Assembly: GCF_014203425.1 (NCBI RefSeq)
Contig: NZ_JACHJC010000001.1
Coordinates: 1,984,001-2,048,000, forward strand
DNA: 64,000 nt
Reading direction: 5' to 3'
Source: Micromonospora echinospora
GTDB taxonomy: Bacteria > Actinomycetota > Actinomycetes > Mycobacteriales > Micromonosporaceae
Part shown: positions 44,972 through 54,416 of the stretch, in pieces
How positions within the stretch are numbered: position 1 is the stretch's first letter
Layout: every line of letters begins with the position of its first letter
Notes under the pieces: generated by a model
What the model saw: only the letters and a program-made list of their open reading frames with translations
Database searches by the model: none
Told to the model about the DNA's origin: nothing
Translations under genes and position numbers: made by a program

Positions 44972-45913
44972 TCAGGCGGTGAAGCGGATCCGGCGGCGAC
45001 GAGCCGTCACGAACAGCACCGCGCCGGCGGTGAGCAGCAGCGCGGCGCCGCCCGCGATGGCGCCCGCGGCGGGGCCGGTGACCGGCAGGCCGCCACCCTG
45101 GCCGGAGCAGTCGTCCGGCTGGGCGTACGGGATGGTCTCGGCGTCCTCGACCACGTCGTACTTCACGGTGACCTTGAGGCCCGGGTAGGCGTCGAACTCG
45201 ACCGAGCTGGTCTTGCCGGGCTCGGACGCGAGCGTCCTGGTGACGCCCTTCTCGGTGGTCAGCGTGGCGGTGAACGGCGCGCCCGCCGCCGGGTTCTCCA
45301 CCACGAAGGTCATCGAGTCGCAGTCCTGGTCGAGCTTGAAGATGGGCTCCGCCGGCGCGGCCGGAGAGCTGGGCGGGGTGGACGGGCTCGGCGGGACGGA
45401 CGCCGACGGCGTCGGGGTGGTGGTCCGCGGCGGCGTGCTCGGCGAGGGGGTGACGCTCGGCGGCGTGCTGGGCGACGGCGACGGGCTCGGCGTCGCGCAG
45501 TCGCGGGCCGGGCGGGCCGTCACGGTCCGCTCGCCCTCGTGCGACTTGCGGCCCCGGTCCCAGTGCGCCCCGACGGTGAGCTTCAGCTCCGGAACCGGGC
45601 CGGAGAACGTGTGGGTCTGGGTGCCGGTGAGCGTGCCCTTTCCGGCCGGCTTCAGCTCGGCGCCGACCGCCAGGTCCCCGCTGACCGGTCCGGGCACAGT
45701 GGACACAAGCTTGGTGATGCGGCCGGAGATGTCGGTCTCGCTGCTGGTCACGGACCAGGTGACGGTGACCGCGCCGTTCGGGGTGGCGCAGTAGCTGCCG
45801 GACGGCTCGGGGTGGTGGGCGGCGGCCGGGCCGGCGACGGTGGCGACGCCCGCGAGGCCGAGCAGCGTGCCGGCGGTGAGGACGGCGGCACGCCGGAGGT
45901 GGAGACGATTCAC
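44972..45913 (-). CDS. Sortase-anchored surface protein (LPVTG)
   Basis: A 313-residue exported protein: signal peptide (about 1-32), a first beta domain (HHPEPSGSYCATPNGAVTV..., cysteine-containing), a Ser/Thr/Pro linker (about 140-185), a second Cys-bearing domain, and a C-terminal sorting signal LPVTG, hydrophobic helix and basic tail RRRRIRF. Sortase would attach it to the wall. No sortase gene is near. Binding partner or function not known. Confidence 0.88.
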   Translation of the reverse strand: MNRLHLRRAAVLTAGTLLGLAGVATVAGPAAAHHPEPSGSYCATPNGAVTVTWSVTSSETDISGRITKLVSTVPGPVSGDLAVGAELKPAGKGTLTGTQTHTFSGPVPELKLTVGAHWDRGRKSHEGERTVTARPARDCATPSPSPSPSTPPSVTPSPSTPPRTTTPTPSASVPPSPSTPPSSPAAPAEPIFKLDQDCDSMTFVVENPAAGAPFTATLTTEKGVTRTLASEPGKTSSVEFDAYPGLKVTVKYDVVEDAETIPYAQPDDCSGQGGGLPVTGPAAGAIAGGAALLLTAGAVLFVTARRRRIRFTA

Positions 45914-46163
45914 GCCTGCTCCTGACGAGGGGGAGGATGGGAGAGGCCGGGCGGAGGGACCGAAGCCACGCGTCCGCTCGGCAATCGGGCCAGACCCTAG
46001 CGAGATCGACAGTGCGGGCGTTACCGAGATCGACGGGTCGTAAAGGGTCCGTTATGAATTCGAGATCATTGATGTACGTCGAGTCACCCGGCGTCGCCTC
46101 CGGGTGCTCGATCCACCCCTGCACGCCCGTCGCGTAGCGTCGTGGCATGCGCAGGGAGCGACG

Positions 46164-46727
46164 GTGACCCGGATCGTGGCCGGCACGCTCGGCGGACGGC
46201 GGATCGCCGCGCCGCCCGGCGCGGGCACCCGGCCCACCTCGGACCGGGTCCGGGAAGCGTTGTTCAGCGCCGTCCAGGCCGATCTCGACCTGGACGGGGC
46301 CCGCTTCGCCGACCTGTACGCCGGTTCCGGCGCGGTCGGCCTGGAGGCGCTGTCCCGGGGCGCCGCGCACGTGCTGCTGGTCGAGTCCGACGCGCGGGCC
46401 GCCCGGGTCGTCCGGGAGAACATCGCCGCGCTCCGGGCCGCCCCCGCCGCGCGCCTGGTCACCGGCAAGGTCGCCACCGTGCTGGCCGCCGGTCCGGCCG
46501 ACGGGCCGTATGACGTGGTCTTCGCCGATCCGCCTTACGCGGTGCCGGACACCGAGATCACCGCGATGCTGGCGGCGCTGGTCGACGGCGGCTGGCTCGC
46601 CCCGGACGCCCTGGTGATCGTCGAGCGGTCCAGCCGATCCGGACCGGTCACGTGGGTGGAAGGTGTCACTCCGGAGCGCAGCAGACGTTACGGCGAGACC
46701 ACTCTTTGGTACGGTCGCCGATCATGA
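46164..46727 (+). CDS. rsmD: 16S rRNA (guanine966-N2)-methyltransferase
   Basis: A 187-residue SAM-dependent methyltransferase. Features: RIVAGTLGGRRIAAPPG start, TRPTSDRVREALF, FADLYAGSGAVGLEA and the catalytic FADPPY. GTG 46164 has GGGAG five bases ahead; a longer start is not supported. It modifies G966 in 30S assembly. Overlaps coaD by four bases (ATGA). Confidence 0.95.
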   Translation: MTRIVAGTLGGRRIAAPPGAGTRPTSDRVREALFSAVQADLDLDGARFADLYAGSGAVGLEALSRGAAHVLLVESDARAARVVRENIAALRAAPAARLVTGKVATVLAAGPADGPYDVVFADPPYAVPDTEITAMLAALVDGGWLAPDALVIVERSSRSGPVTWVEGVTPERSRRYGETTLWYGRRS

Positions 46728-47200
46728 GACGTGCGGTCTGCCCGGGCTCGTTCGACCCGGTCACCAACGGTCACCTCGACATCATCGGCCGGGCCAGCCG
46801 GCTGTTCGACGAGGTGATCGTCGGGGTGCTGATCAACCAGTCGAAGCAGGGCCTGTTCACTGTCGAGGAGCGGATCGACATGCTCCACGAGGTCACCGCC
46901 TCGTACGACAACGTCCGGGTGGAGTCGTTCCGCGGCCTGCTCGTCGACTTCTGCCGCGCCCAGCAGGCGAGTGTGCTGATCAAGGGCCTGCGCGCGGTGA
47001 GCGACTTCGACTACGAGCTGCAGATGGCCCAGATGAACATCGGCCTGGCCGGCGTGGAGACGCTGTTCATGCCGACCAACCCGCTCTACTCGTTCATCTC
47101 GTCCAGCCTGATCAAGGACGTGGCGAAGTGGGGCGGCGACATCTCCGCCCACGTCCCCGACCTGGTCCGAGAGCAGCTGACCACCCGCCTCCGCCCCTGA
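46724..47200 (+). CDS. coaD: Phosphopantetheine adenylyltransferase
   Basis: A 158-residue nucleotidyltransferase making dephospho-CoA from 4'-phosphopantetheine and ATP. Motifs: CPGSFDPVTNGHLDII (TxGH) and SFISSSLIKDVAKWGGD. ATG 46724 overlaps the rsmD stop, and the pair is conserved across bacteria. A very C-rich run begins at the base after its stop. Confidence 0.97.
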   Translation: MRRAVCPGSFDPVTNGHLDIIGRASRLFDEVIVGVLINQSKQGLFTVEERIDMLHEVTASYDNVRVESFRGLLVDFCRAQQASVLIKGLRAVSDFDYELQMAQMNIGLAGVETLFMPTNPLYSFISSSLIKDVAKWGGDISAHVPDLVREQLTTRLRP

Positions 47201-47225
47201 CCCCCCACCCCCACCCCCACCCCCC
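47201..47225 (-). other. G-quadruplex-forming run (minus strand) after coaD
   Basis: The plus strand has four C-runs of 6, 5, 5 and 6 separated by single A's, starting one base after the coaD stop. The minus strand therefore has four G-runs with one-base loops, the most stable class of G-quadruplex motif. The plus strand could form an i-motif or act as a C-rich Rho-type site. Confidence 0.7.
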
Positions 47226-47239
47226 GGCTCCCCACTTCC

Positions 47240-47310
47240 GCGATCTTGCACTTTCGGCCCGGACATTCCTCCCGCAAGGGACGAGCGCCGGGCCGCAAGT
47301 GCAAGATCGC
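47240..47310. repeat. REP-like extragenic palindrome, element B
   Basis: Arms 47240-47262 and 47288-47310 are 23 bp with one mismatch, beginning GCGATCTTGCACTT. The 25-bp centre holds a small TCCC-GCAA-GGGA hairpin. It lies between coaD and sepIVA. Architecture (GATC outer end, long arms with one mismatch) resembles element A at 17956-18018 though the sequences differ. Confidence 0.65.
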
Positions 47311-47467
47311 CCGGGTGGGCGGGGCGGCGACGGGCGACCGGGGGCGACGCGCCGGGTGGGGCGGGTGGGGCGTCGGTGGCTCGGGCGAGACATGATGTGT
47401 GCAGCGCCGAAGCCGGGCGCAGGCCGCATCATGGAGGGCGGCCGACGAAGACAGGAGTGAGGTACCG

Positions 47468-47965
47468 GTGGACCCGCTCGATCGCATCGACGAACTGATC
47501 GCCATGGTGGAGCAGGCCCGCTCCGTCCCGATGTCGCGCAACAACTGCATGGTCGACCGGGGCGAGATGATCGCCGCGCTCGACGAGTTGCGCGTGGAGC
47601 TTCCCGCCGACCTGCGCCGGGCCGCCGCGCTGCTGGAGGAGCGGGACAAGATCATGGAGGCCGGCAAGCGCGAGGCCGACCGAATCATCAGCGAGGGTGA
47701 GGCGGAACACGCCCGGCTGGTCTCGGTCAACGAGATCACCGTCTCGGCCGAGCACGAGGGCGCGCGGATCATCAGCGAGGCACGGGCCGAGGCGCAGCGC
47801 CTCCGCGAGGAGGTGGACGACTACGTCGACACCGCGCTGGCGAACTTCGAGCAGTTCCTCACCCGGGCGCTCGCCTCGATAGAGCGCGGCCGGGACAAGA
47901 TGCACGCGCTGCGCGAGATCGGCACCTTCGCCGGGGACGAGGCGGACCGCCCGTTACCCTTCTGA
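47468..47965 (+). CDS. sepIVA: DivIVA-like coiled-coil cell-division protein (SepIVA-like)
   Basis: A 165-residue cytoplasmic protein. An N-terminal DPLDRIDELIAMVEQARSVPMS motif is followed by a long coiled coil (about 50-145) and a short tail. The composition and its place between coaD and DUF177 match SepIVA (Rv2927c) of mycobacteria, a septum/elongation factor. GTG 47468; a good AGGAGTGAGG lies ahead. Confidence 0.85.
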   Translation: MDPLDRIDELIAMVEQARSVPMSRNNCMVDRGEMIAALDELRVELPADLRRAAALLEERDKIMEAGKREADRIISEGEAEHARLVSVNEITVSAEHEGARIISEARAEAQRLREEVDDYVDTALANFEQFLTRALASIERGRDKMHALREIGTFAGDEADRPLPF

Positions 47966-48088
47966 GCGGCGCACGGGCCGGTCGCCGACAGCCGGCTGCC
48001 GCCGAGCCGGAGGTGCGCCCCCGGTTCGACGGTCCGCCGCCTGGCAGGTAACCTTCTTTGTCGGCCTCTCATCGGCCGGAGTCTGACT

Positions 48089-48652
48089 ATGCCCAAACAC
48101 TCGCCAAGCACACTCGACCCCAGGTCGCCGCTGGTCCTCGACACGAGGGAACTGCCGCGCCGACCTGGCGCGTTGCGTACGCACAAGCGGGTCGTGCCGG
48201 CACCGGCGGACCTCGGCGGGGAGTTGATCGGCGTGCCGGAGGGCGCGGACCTCGACCTCGACCTGAGGTTGGAGTCGGTGTCCGAGGGCGTGCTCGTCTC
48301 CGGGACCGTCACCGGTCCCGTCAAGGGCGAGTGCGGGCGCTGCCTGCGCGAGATCGACGACTCGTTGGCCGTGACGATCCAGGAGCTGTACGCGTACGAG
48401 AACAGCACCACGGACGACACGGCCGATGAGGACGAGGTGGGCCGGATGCAGGGCGATCTGATCGACCTGGAGCCGGCGTTGCGGGACGCGGTGGTGCTGG
48501 CGCTGCCGACCAACCCGCTCTGCCGGGAGGACTGCCCAGGGCTGTGCCCCGACTGCGGGGTGCACTGGGACGATCTGCCGGCCGATCACAGCCATCAGCA
48601 GGTCGACCCGCGTTGGGCGAGCCTGACGCAACTGACCCGTACAGAGGAGTAA
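48089..48652 (+). CDS. DUF177 (YceD) protein
   Basis: A 187-residue protein linked to ribosomal RNA metabolism. The core holds the CGRCLREIDDSL motif and the C-terminal zinc-ligand-like CREDCPGLCPDCG. In most bacteria DUF177 precedes rpmF, as here (5-bp gap). Start ATG 48089. Probably co-transcribed with rpmF. Confidence 0.93.
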   Translation: MPKHSPSTLDPRSPLVLDTRELPRRPGALRTHKRVVPAPADLGGELIGVPEGADLDLDLRLESVSEGVLVSGTVTGPVKGECGRCLREIDDSLAVTIQELYAYENSTTDDTADEDEVGRMQGDLIDLEPALRDAVVLALPTNPLCREDCPGLCPDCGVHWDDLPADHSHQQVDPRWASLTQLTRTEE

Positions 48653-48657
48653 GAACC

Positions 48658-48831
48658 GTGGCCGTCCCCAAGCGCAAGATGTCGCGCAGCAACACCCGCG
48701 CCCGCCGGGCGAACTGGAAGGCCTCGGTGGTGGCGACCGTGGCCTGCCCGCAGTGCAAGTCGGCCAAGCTGCCGCACGCCGCCTGCTCCGTCTGCGGCAC
48801 CTACAACGGCCGTCAGGTCCTCGAGGTCTGA
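48658..48831 (+). CDS. rpmF: 50S ribosomal protein L32
   Basis: A 57-residue L32: start AVPKRKMSRSNTRARRANWK, with CPQC and CSVC zinc-binding pairs later. GTG 48658, GGAG ahead. Between DUF177 and plsX, the standard bacterial order. Confidence 0.97.
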   Translation: MAVPKRKMSRSNTRARRANWKASVVATVACPQCKSAKLPHAACSVCGTYNGRQVLEV

Positions 48832-48843
48832 CGCGGCCGCCAA

Positions 48844-49923
48844 GTGACGTCCCCGACCACCGGTCGGGTGACGCGCGCACCAAGGCTCTCGCCCGGTGCC
48901 CCGGCTCCCTTCACCGCCGACCGGCCCCCGGCCGGCGGACCGGCGGAGCCGGGCACCGCGCGGATCGCCGTCGACCTCCTCGGCGGGGACGATGCTCCCG
49001 CCGTCGTGGTTGACGGCGCTCTGCGAGCGGTACGCACTGATCCCGCCCTGCACCTGATGCTCGTCGGCCCGATCGAGGTGGCCGACGAGCTGATCGGTGC
49101 GCTCGACCCGGCGCAGCGAACCCGGGTCACTGTCCGCCCGGTGCGGGCCGCCGTCGGCATGGCCGACCATCCCACCGCCGCGCGCGGCGAGAGCACGGTA
49201 CGCACGGCCGTGCAGGCCGTCCGCGACGGTCTCGCCGACGCCGTGGTCTCCGCCGGCTCGACCGGCGCCACCGTCACCGCCGCCGCGCTCGGCCTCGGGC
49301 GCTGGACCGGGATACGCCGGCCCGCGCTCGTCGCCACGCTGCCCGCCGTCGAAGGTCCGGTGGTGCTGCTGGACGTGGGCGGCACGCTCGAATCCGGTCC
49401 CGCCACGCTGGCCCGGCACGCCGTCCTGGGCGCCGCCTACGCGGCCGTGGCGCACTTCGTCACCGCGCCCCGCGTCGGGCTGCTCTCCGTCGGCCACGAG
49501 ACCGGCAAGGGCGACCGGCTGCGCCGGCACGCCGACCCCGCGCTCGCCGCCCTCGCGCTGCCCTGTGACGCACGCTACGTCGGCCTGGTCGAGGGGTACG
49601 ACATCTCCCTCGGCGCCCGTGCCGACGTGGTGGTGACCGACGGCTTCACCGGCAACGTCCTGTTGAAGGCCATCGAGGGCGCGTACGCGATGGCCGGTGG
49701 CCCTCCGCCGAAAGGCGGCGCGCCCCGCGCCGCCGCCCTGCTCGGGGTGGGCGGCACCGTGGTCGTCTGCCACGGCGCGGCCGGCTCCGAGGACGTCGCC
49801 TCGGGTATCGCCCTGGCCGCTCATCTCTGGCGCCGTGACGCCGCCGGGACGGTCCGCGCCCTGCTCGCCGATGTTCCGCACGAATCCGCACCTGACCGAC
49901 ACGACACCGAGGTAGCACCATGA
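48844..49923 (+). CDS. plsX: Phosphate acyltransferase PlsX
   Basis: A 359-residue enzyme that converts acyl-ACP to acyl phosphate for phospholipid synthesis. A 35-residue N-terminal extension precedes the family start, where [11 protein letters not shown] replaces the usual AVDAMGGD(Y/N)[14 protein letters not shown] and the [14 protein letters not shown] region are typical. GTG 48844. Stop overlaps the rnc start. No acpP gene separates plsX and rnc, unlike many bacteria. Confidence 0.9.
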   Translation: MTSPTTGRVTRAPRLSPGAPAPFTADRPPAGGPAEPGTARIAVDLLGGDDAPAVVVDGALRAVRTDPALHLMLVGPIEVADELIGALDPAQRTRVTVRPVRAAVGMADHPTAARGESTVRTAVQAVRDGLADAVVSAGSTGATVTAAALGLGRWTGIRRPALVATLPAVEGPVVLLDVGGTLESGPATLARHAVLGAAYAAVAHFVTAPRVGLLSVGHETGKGDRLRRHADPALAALALPCDARYVGLVEGYDISLGARADVVVTDGFTGNVLLKAIEGAYAMAGGPPPKGGAPRAAALLGVGGTVVVCHGAAGSEDVASGIALAAHLWRRDAAGTVRALLADVPHESAPDRHDTEVAP

Positions 49924-50723
49924 CCAACGACAAGCGGCGGCGTGCTCCCGTCGGCCACCTGGAGGCGGCCTTCGGGGTGTCGCTCGACCCGGAGCTGCTG
50001 GAACGCGCGCTGACCCACCGCTCGTACGCGTACGAGAACGGCGGCCTGCCCACGAACGAGCGGCTGGAGTTCCTGGGCGACTCGGTTCTCGGCGTGGTGA
50101 TCACCACCGCGCTGTTCCACAACCACCCCGACCTGGCCGAGGGGCAGTTGGCGAAGCTGCGCGCGAGCGTGGTCAACATGCGCGCGCTGGCCGACGTGGC
50201 GCGTGGCCTGGGCCCGGACGGGCTGGGCGCGTACCTGCTGCTGGGCAAGGGCGAGGAGGCCACCGGGGGGCGGGACAAGGCGAGCATCCTGGCCGACACG
50301 CTGGAGGCGCTGCTGGGCGCGATCTACCTCCAGTACGGCCTGGACACCGCGGCCATCGTGATCCACCGGCTCTTCGACCCGCTGATGGCCGAGTCGGCGG
50401 GCCGGGGCGCGGCGCTGGACTGGAAGACCAGCCTCCAGGAGCTGACCGCCGCGCTGGGGCTCGGCGTGCCCGAGTACCGGATCGAGGGCACCGGGCCGGA
50501 CCACCTGAAGACGTTCACCGCCTGGGTGGTGGTCGCCGGCAACCGCTACGGCGGCGCGGAGGGGCGCAGCAAGAAGGAGGCCGAGCAGCGCGCCGCCGAG
50601 TCGGCCTGGCGGACGATCACCGAGCGGGCCGAGGCCGAGGCCGAGGCGGCGGCCGGAGCGCGGGACGAGGCGGCGGGGCAGGACGAGGCGGCCGACGTCG
50701 AGGCGGGCGCCGGCCGTGCCTGA
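49920..50723 (+). CDS. rnc: Ribonuclease III
   Basis: A 267-residue dsRNA endonuclease. The signature [12 protein letters not shown] and the second acidic site in [15 protein letters not shown] give the metal-binding residues. A dsRNA-binding domain follows (about 158-235, [13 protein letters not shown]). Then an acidic low-complexity tail of Ala/Glu/Asp. It is coupled to plsX (ATGA) and to mutM, whose start overlaps its end by eight bases. Confidence 0.97.
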   Translation: MTNDKRRRAPVGHLEAAFGVSLDPELLERALTHRSYAYENGGLPTNERLEFLGDSVLGVVITTALFHNHPDLAEGQLAKLRASVVNMRALADVARGLGPDGLGAYLLLGKGEEATGGRDKASILADTLEALLGAIYLQYGLDTAAIVIHRLFDPLMAESAGRGAALDWKTSLQELTAALGLGVPEYRIEGTGPDHLKTFTAWVVVAGNRYGGAEGRSKKEAEQRAAESAWRTITERAEAEAEAAAGARDEAAGQDEAADVEAGAGRA

Positions 50724-51573
50724 GCTGCCCGAGGTCGAGACCGTCCGGCAGGGGCTGGCCCAGTGGGTGATCGGGCGGCGGATCGCCGCCGTCGAGGTGC
50801 GACACCCCCGGGCGGTACGCCGGCACGCGCCGGGCGGCGCGCACTTCGCCGACGTGCTCGCCGGCCGGACGATCACCGGCGTATGCCGCCGCGGCAAGTA
50901 CCTCTGGCTGCCGCTGGACAGCGGCGACGCGGTGATCGGCCACCTCGGCATGTCCGGCCAGCTGCTGTTGCAGCCGGTCGGCGCGGCCGACGAGCTGCAC
51001 CTGCGGGTCCGGTTCCGGTTCGCCGACGACGGGCCGGAGCTGCGCTTCGTCGACCAGCGCACGTTCGGCGGGCTGTCCGTCTCCGAAGGCGGGGCGGAGC
51101 TGCCCGCCGAGATCGCGCACATCGCCCGCGACCCGATGGACCCGGAGTTCTCCGACGAGGCGTTCGTGACGGCGCTGCGCCGCAAGCGTACGGAGATCAA
51201 ACGCGCGCTGCTCGACCAGACGCTGATCTCCGGGGTGGGCAACATCTACGCCGACGAGGCACTGTGGCGGGCGAAGCTGCACGGCGCCCGTCCGACCGAC
51301 GCGCTGACCCGCCCGGCCGCGCTGCGGCTGCTCGGGCACGTGCGGGACGTGCTCGCCGAGGCGATCAAGCAGGGCGGCACCAGCTTCGACGAGCTGTACG
51401 TGAACGTCAACGGCGAGAGCGGCTACTTCGACAGGTCGCTGAACGCGTACGGCCGGGAGGGGGAGCCCTGCCCGCGCTGCGGCGCGCCGATCCGGCGTGA
51501 GGCGTTCATGAACCGGTCCTCCTACAGTTGCCCGCGGTGTCAGCCGCGGCCCCGGGGCACCCTCCGGGGATGA
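50716..51573 (+). CDS. mutM: Formamidopyrimidine-DNA glycosylase (MutM/Fpg)
   Basis: A 285-residue repair enzyme removing 8-oxoguanine. The N terminus [13 protein letters not shown] has the catalytic Pro and Glu; the H2TH region has [12 protein letters not shown]; the C-terminal zinc finger has CPRCG...CPRCQ. GTG 50716 overlaps rnc. The typical rnc-mutM-smc trio of actinobacteria is here interrupted by the MmpL-to-CAP block. Confidence 0.97.
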   Translation: MPELPEVETVRQGLAQWVIGRRIAAVEVRHPRAVRRHAPGGAHFADVLAGRTITGVCRRGKYLWLPLDSGDAVIGHLGMSGQLLLQPVGAADELHLRVRFRFADDGPELRFVDQRTFGGLSVSEGGAELPAEIAHIARDPMDPEFSDEAFVTALRRKRTEIKRALLDQTLISGVGNIYADEALWRAKLHGARPTDALTRPAALRLLGHVRDVLAEAIKQGGTSFDELYVNVNGESGYFDRSLNAYGREGEPCPRCGAPIRREAFMNRSSYSCPRCQPRPRGTLRG

Positions 51574-51591
51574 CCCCGAGCCGGTTCGGGG
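51574..51591 (+). terminator. Hairpin at the end of mutM
   Basis: CCCCGA and TCGGGG pair around GCCGGT directly after the stop. Small but clean; ends the rpmF-plsX-rnc-mutM operon probably. Confidence 0.5.
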
Positions 51592-51812
51592 TTGCGCCGG
51601 TGTGCATCGCCGGGCGGTCCCCGGAGACGCGCCGGAGCGTACCCGGAGATGTCCTTTTGCGCCCGGTCGGCGCGGCCGGTTCCGGCCGCGTCGACCGCGT
51701 TCGCGGGATCGGGGACGAGCGGGGGCCGTTCCCCGATGTCGGGGCCCCGCCTGCTGCCTAGCGTCATCTGGGGTCGGCACAGGGCCGGCACCAGGAGGGT
51801 GGAACCCGGGAC

Positions 51813-54026
51813 ATGGGCAGGCGACCGGTGACCGTGCGGTTGGCACGGTGGAGTGCGGAGCATCCGTGGCGCGCGATCGCGTTGTGGGTGGTCTTCGTGG
51901 CGGTGTGTTTCGTCGGCGGCAGCGCCGCCGGGCTGAACGAGGCGACCGACGAGGATCAGGCGATCGGCGAGTTCGGGCGGGCACAGCTGATCGTCGACAG
52001 TGGCGGGTTCGACCAGCCGGCGACCGAGAACGTGCTGATCACCGCCCGCTCGGGGATGCTCGACCAGTCGGCGGCGAAGGCCGCGGCCCAGGACGCGGCC
52101 GACCGGCTGCGGCAGGTCGACGGCGTGGCCTCGATCGGTACGCCGATGCCGTCGCGCGACGGCATCGCGCTGCTGCTGCCGATCACCATGTCCGGCGACC
52201 CGGGAACCGCCGGGGACCGGGTGCAGCCGCTGCGGGACACCACCGCGAAGGTGCAGGACGCGCACCCGCAGCTGCGGGTGGAGCAGGTCGGCGGCCCGTC
52301 GATCGACAAGGCGCTCGACGACACGCTCGGCAAGGACTTCAAGCGCGCCGAGCTGCTCAGCCTGCCGGTGACGCTGGCCATCCTGATCATCGCGTTCGGC
52401 GCGCTGATCGCCGCCGGGGTGCCGGTGCTGCTGGCGCTCTCCTCGGTGGCCGCCGCGATGGGACTCTCCACACTCGCCTCGCACCTGGTGCCGGCCACCG
52501 ACACCACCGCCAGCGTCATCCTGCTGATCGGCATGGCGGTCGGGGTGGACTACTCGCTGTTCTACGTGCGGCGCGAGCGTGAGGAACGAGCGAAGGGCCG
52601 TTCCGGCCTGGACGCGGTGGAGATCGCGGCGGAGACCTCCGGGCACGCCGTGGTGGTCTCCGGCACCGCCGTGATCATCTCGATGGGCGGTCTGCTGCTC
52701 GCCCAGGACGCGATCTTCTCGTCCCTGGCCGTCGGCTCGATCCTGGTGGTGGCGGTCGCCGTGATCGGCTCGCTGACCGTGCTGCCGGCGCTGCTGGCGA
52801 AGCTGGGCCGCTGGGTCGACCGGCCCCGGGTGCCGCTGCTCTGGCGTCTCACCGCGCCGCGCGACGGTCAGCCCGCCCGGCCCCGGTTCTGGCCGGCGGT
52901 GCTCAAGCCCGCGCTGCGCGCGCCGGTGGCCACGCTGCTGATCTCGGTGGCGCTGCTGCTCGCGCTGGCCGCGCCCGCGCTCGGCATGAAGCTGAAGTTC
53001 CCCGGCCCGGAGGACGTGCCGCGCAACACCGCGGCCATGCAGGCGTACGACCGGCTCACCGCCGCCTTCCCGAGCAACGGCACCAGCCACACCGTCGCCG
53101 TGCGGGCGCCCGCCGAGCAGGCCGACCGGGTGCGGGCCGCGCTCACCGACCTCGCCGGCCGTACCGCCGCGGACCCGCTCTTCGCGCCGGCCGAGGCGGA
53201 CGGCCCGGAGATCCAGGTGTCGGCGGACCGGCGGGTGTCGGTGCTGGAGGTGGCGACGCCGCACGCCAGCCGCTCCGACGAGGCGTCCCGGTCACTGCAC
53301 GAGCTGCGCGAGGACCTGGTCCCGGCCACGCTCGGCGCCATCCCGGGCCTGGAGTACGCGGTCGGCGGCGGCGTGGCCGCCAGCGAGGACTACGCCGCCC
53401 ACATCTGGGCGAAGCTGCCGATCGTCGCCGCGTTCGTGCTGGCGCTGACGTTCCTGGTGATGGCGTGGACGTTCCGGTCGGTGGTGGTGGCGCTGACCTC
53501 GATCGTGCTGAACCTGCTCTCCGCCGGGGCCGCGTACGGGCTGCTGGTGCTGGTCTTCCAGAGCACCTGGGCGGAAGGGCTGCTCGGCTTCACCTCGATG
53601 GACGCGATCGTCACCTGGCTGCCGCTGTTCCTGTTCGTGGTTCTCTTCGGACTGTCCATGGACTACCACGTCTTCGTGGTCAGCCGGATCCGTGAGGCGG
53701 TCGACCGGGGCATGCCCAACCGGGAGGCGGTGGCACACGGCATCACCTCCTCGGCCGGGGTGGTGACCAGCGCGGCGGTGGTGATGGTGGCGGTGTTCTC
53801 CATCTTCGCCACGCTCAGCATGATCGACTTCAAGCAGCTCGGCATCGGCCTGGCGGCGGCGATCCTGCTGGACGCCACGATCATCCGAGCGGTCGTGCTG
53901 CCCTCGGTGATGACGCTGCTGGGGGACGCGAACTGGTGGGCGCCGCGCTTCATGCGCCGCCGTACGGCCGCCGGGGCGGTCGAGCCGCCGCCCGCCCCGG
54001 CGCCGGAGTTGGTCGGCGTCCACTGA
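51813..54026 (+). CDS. MmpL-family RND transporter
   Basis: A 737-residue transporter with an N-terminal helix, a first extracytoplasmic loop (about 35-180), a block of about five helices with VGVDYSLFYVRREREE, a second loop and a second helix block with LSMDYHVFVVSRIREA. The repeated DY motif marks the proton relay of MmpL. ATG 51813 has CGGGA ahead. Probable export of lipids or drugs. No regulator gene sits beside it. Confidence 0.92.
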   Translation: MGRRPVTVRLARWSAEHPWRAIALWVVFVAVCFVGGSAAGLNEATDEDQAIGEFGRAQLIVDSGGFDQPATENVLITARSGMLDQSAAKAAAQDAADRLRQVDGVASIGTPMPSRDGIALLLPITMSGDPGTAGDRVQPLRDTTAKVQDAHPQLRVEQVGGPSIDKALDDTLGKDFKRAELLSLPVTLAILIIAFGALIAAGVPVLLALSSVAAAMGLSTLASHLVPATDTTASVILLIGMAVGVDYSLFYVRREREERAKGRSGLDAVEIAAETSGHAVVVSGTAVIISMGGLLLAQDAIFSSLAVGSILVVAVAVIGSLTVLPALLAKLGRWVDRPRVPLLWRLTAPRDGQPARPRFWPAVLKPALRAPVATLLISVALLLALAAPALGMKLKFPGPEDVPRNTAAMQAYDRLTAAFPSNGTSHTVAVRAPAEQADRVRAALTDLAGRTAADPLFAPAEADGPEIQVSADRRVSVLEVATPHASRSDEASRSLHELREDLVPATLGAIPGLEYAVGGGVAASEDYAAHIWAKLPIVAAFVLALTFLVMAWTFRSVVVALTSIVLNLLSAGAAYGLLVLVFQSTWAEGLLGFTSMDAIVTWLPLFLFVVLFGLSMDYHVFVVSRIREAVDRGMPNREAVAHGITSSAGVVTSAAVVMVAVFSIFATLSMIDFKQLGIGLAAAILLDATIIRAVVLPSVMTLLGDANWWAPRFMRRRTAAGAVEPPPAPAPELVGVH

Positions 54027-54056
54027 GCCCGATCGGACCCGCCCCGATCGGACCCG

Positions 54057-54078
54057 CCCCGGCCGGCTCCAGCCGGGG
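54057..54078 (+). terminator. Possible terminator of the MmpL gene
   Basis: CCCCGGC (54057-54063) pairs with GCCGGGG (54072-54078), 30 bp after the stop; alternative pairings are possible within the same stretch. A tandem 15-bp repeat (CCGATCGGACCCGCC twice) lies just before it. Confidence 0.45.
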
Positions 54079-54161
54079 CTCGGTCCGGCGGCAACCAGCG
54101 GCCCGAGCAGCTTGACATCCGTCCGGCTCGGTGCCGGCCGCCGAGAAGGCATCCGTGTTCG

Positions 54162-54207
54162 CGCGGTATACCTGAGAGTCATAATTATGACTCTCAGGTA
54201 TACCGCG
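54162..54207. repeat. Perfect 46-bp palindrome
   Basis: Each of 23 bases left of the centre (54184/54185) pairs exactly with the right side, with no loop and no mismatch. It is AT-rich in a GC-rich genome. It holds GGTATACC-like outer parts and ATAATTAT in the centre. It may be an operator for a dimer or tetramer regulator, or a site for cruciform extrusion. It lies 136 bp after the MmpL stop and 210 bp before an MFS remnant. Confidence 0.85.
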
Positions 54208-54416
54208 TTCTGTGCATCTCTTCGCCAGTGAGGTCACGGAGAGTATCGGCAGTTCTCGTGGCCGCCCTGACGGCGGATGGCCGGAGGTGCCGGCCTCGGA
54301 GCAGGGTCGAGGCGGTGGATTGACGCCCGACCTGCGGGGCGTCTGGGCGGCATGGACGAAGAGCTATTGCCGGCGGCCCGTCGCGCCCTGGCTCCCGCAT
54401 CCCCCCGGATCGCGTC
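54208..54416. other. Degenerate interval between palindrome and MFS remnant
   Basis: No convincing gene is seen. A 47-codon frame (54277-54420, ending [22 protein letters not shown]) overlaps the start of the MFS remnant by GTGA and could be a regulator tail. Another hairpin GACGCCC/GGGGCGTC lies near 54322-54343. The 54027-54603 gap is probably decayed sequence apart from the palindrome. Confidence 0.5.
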
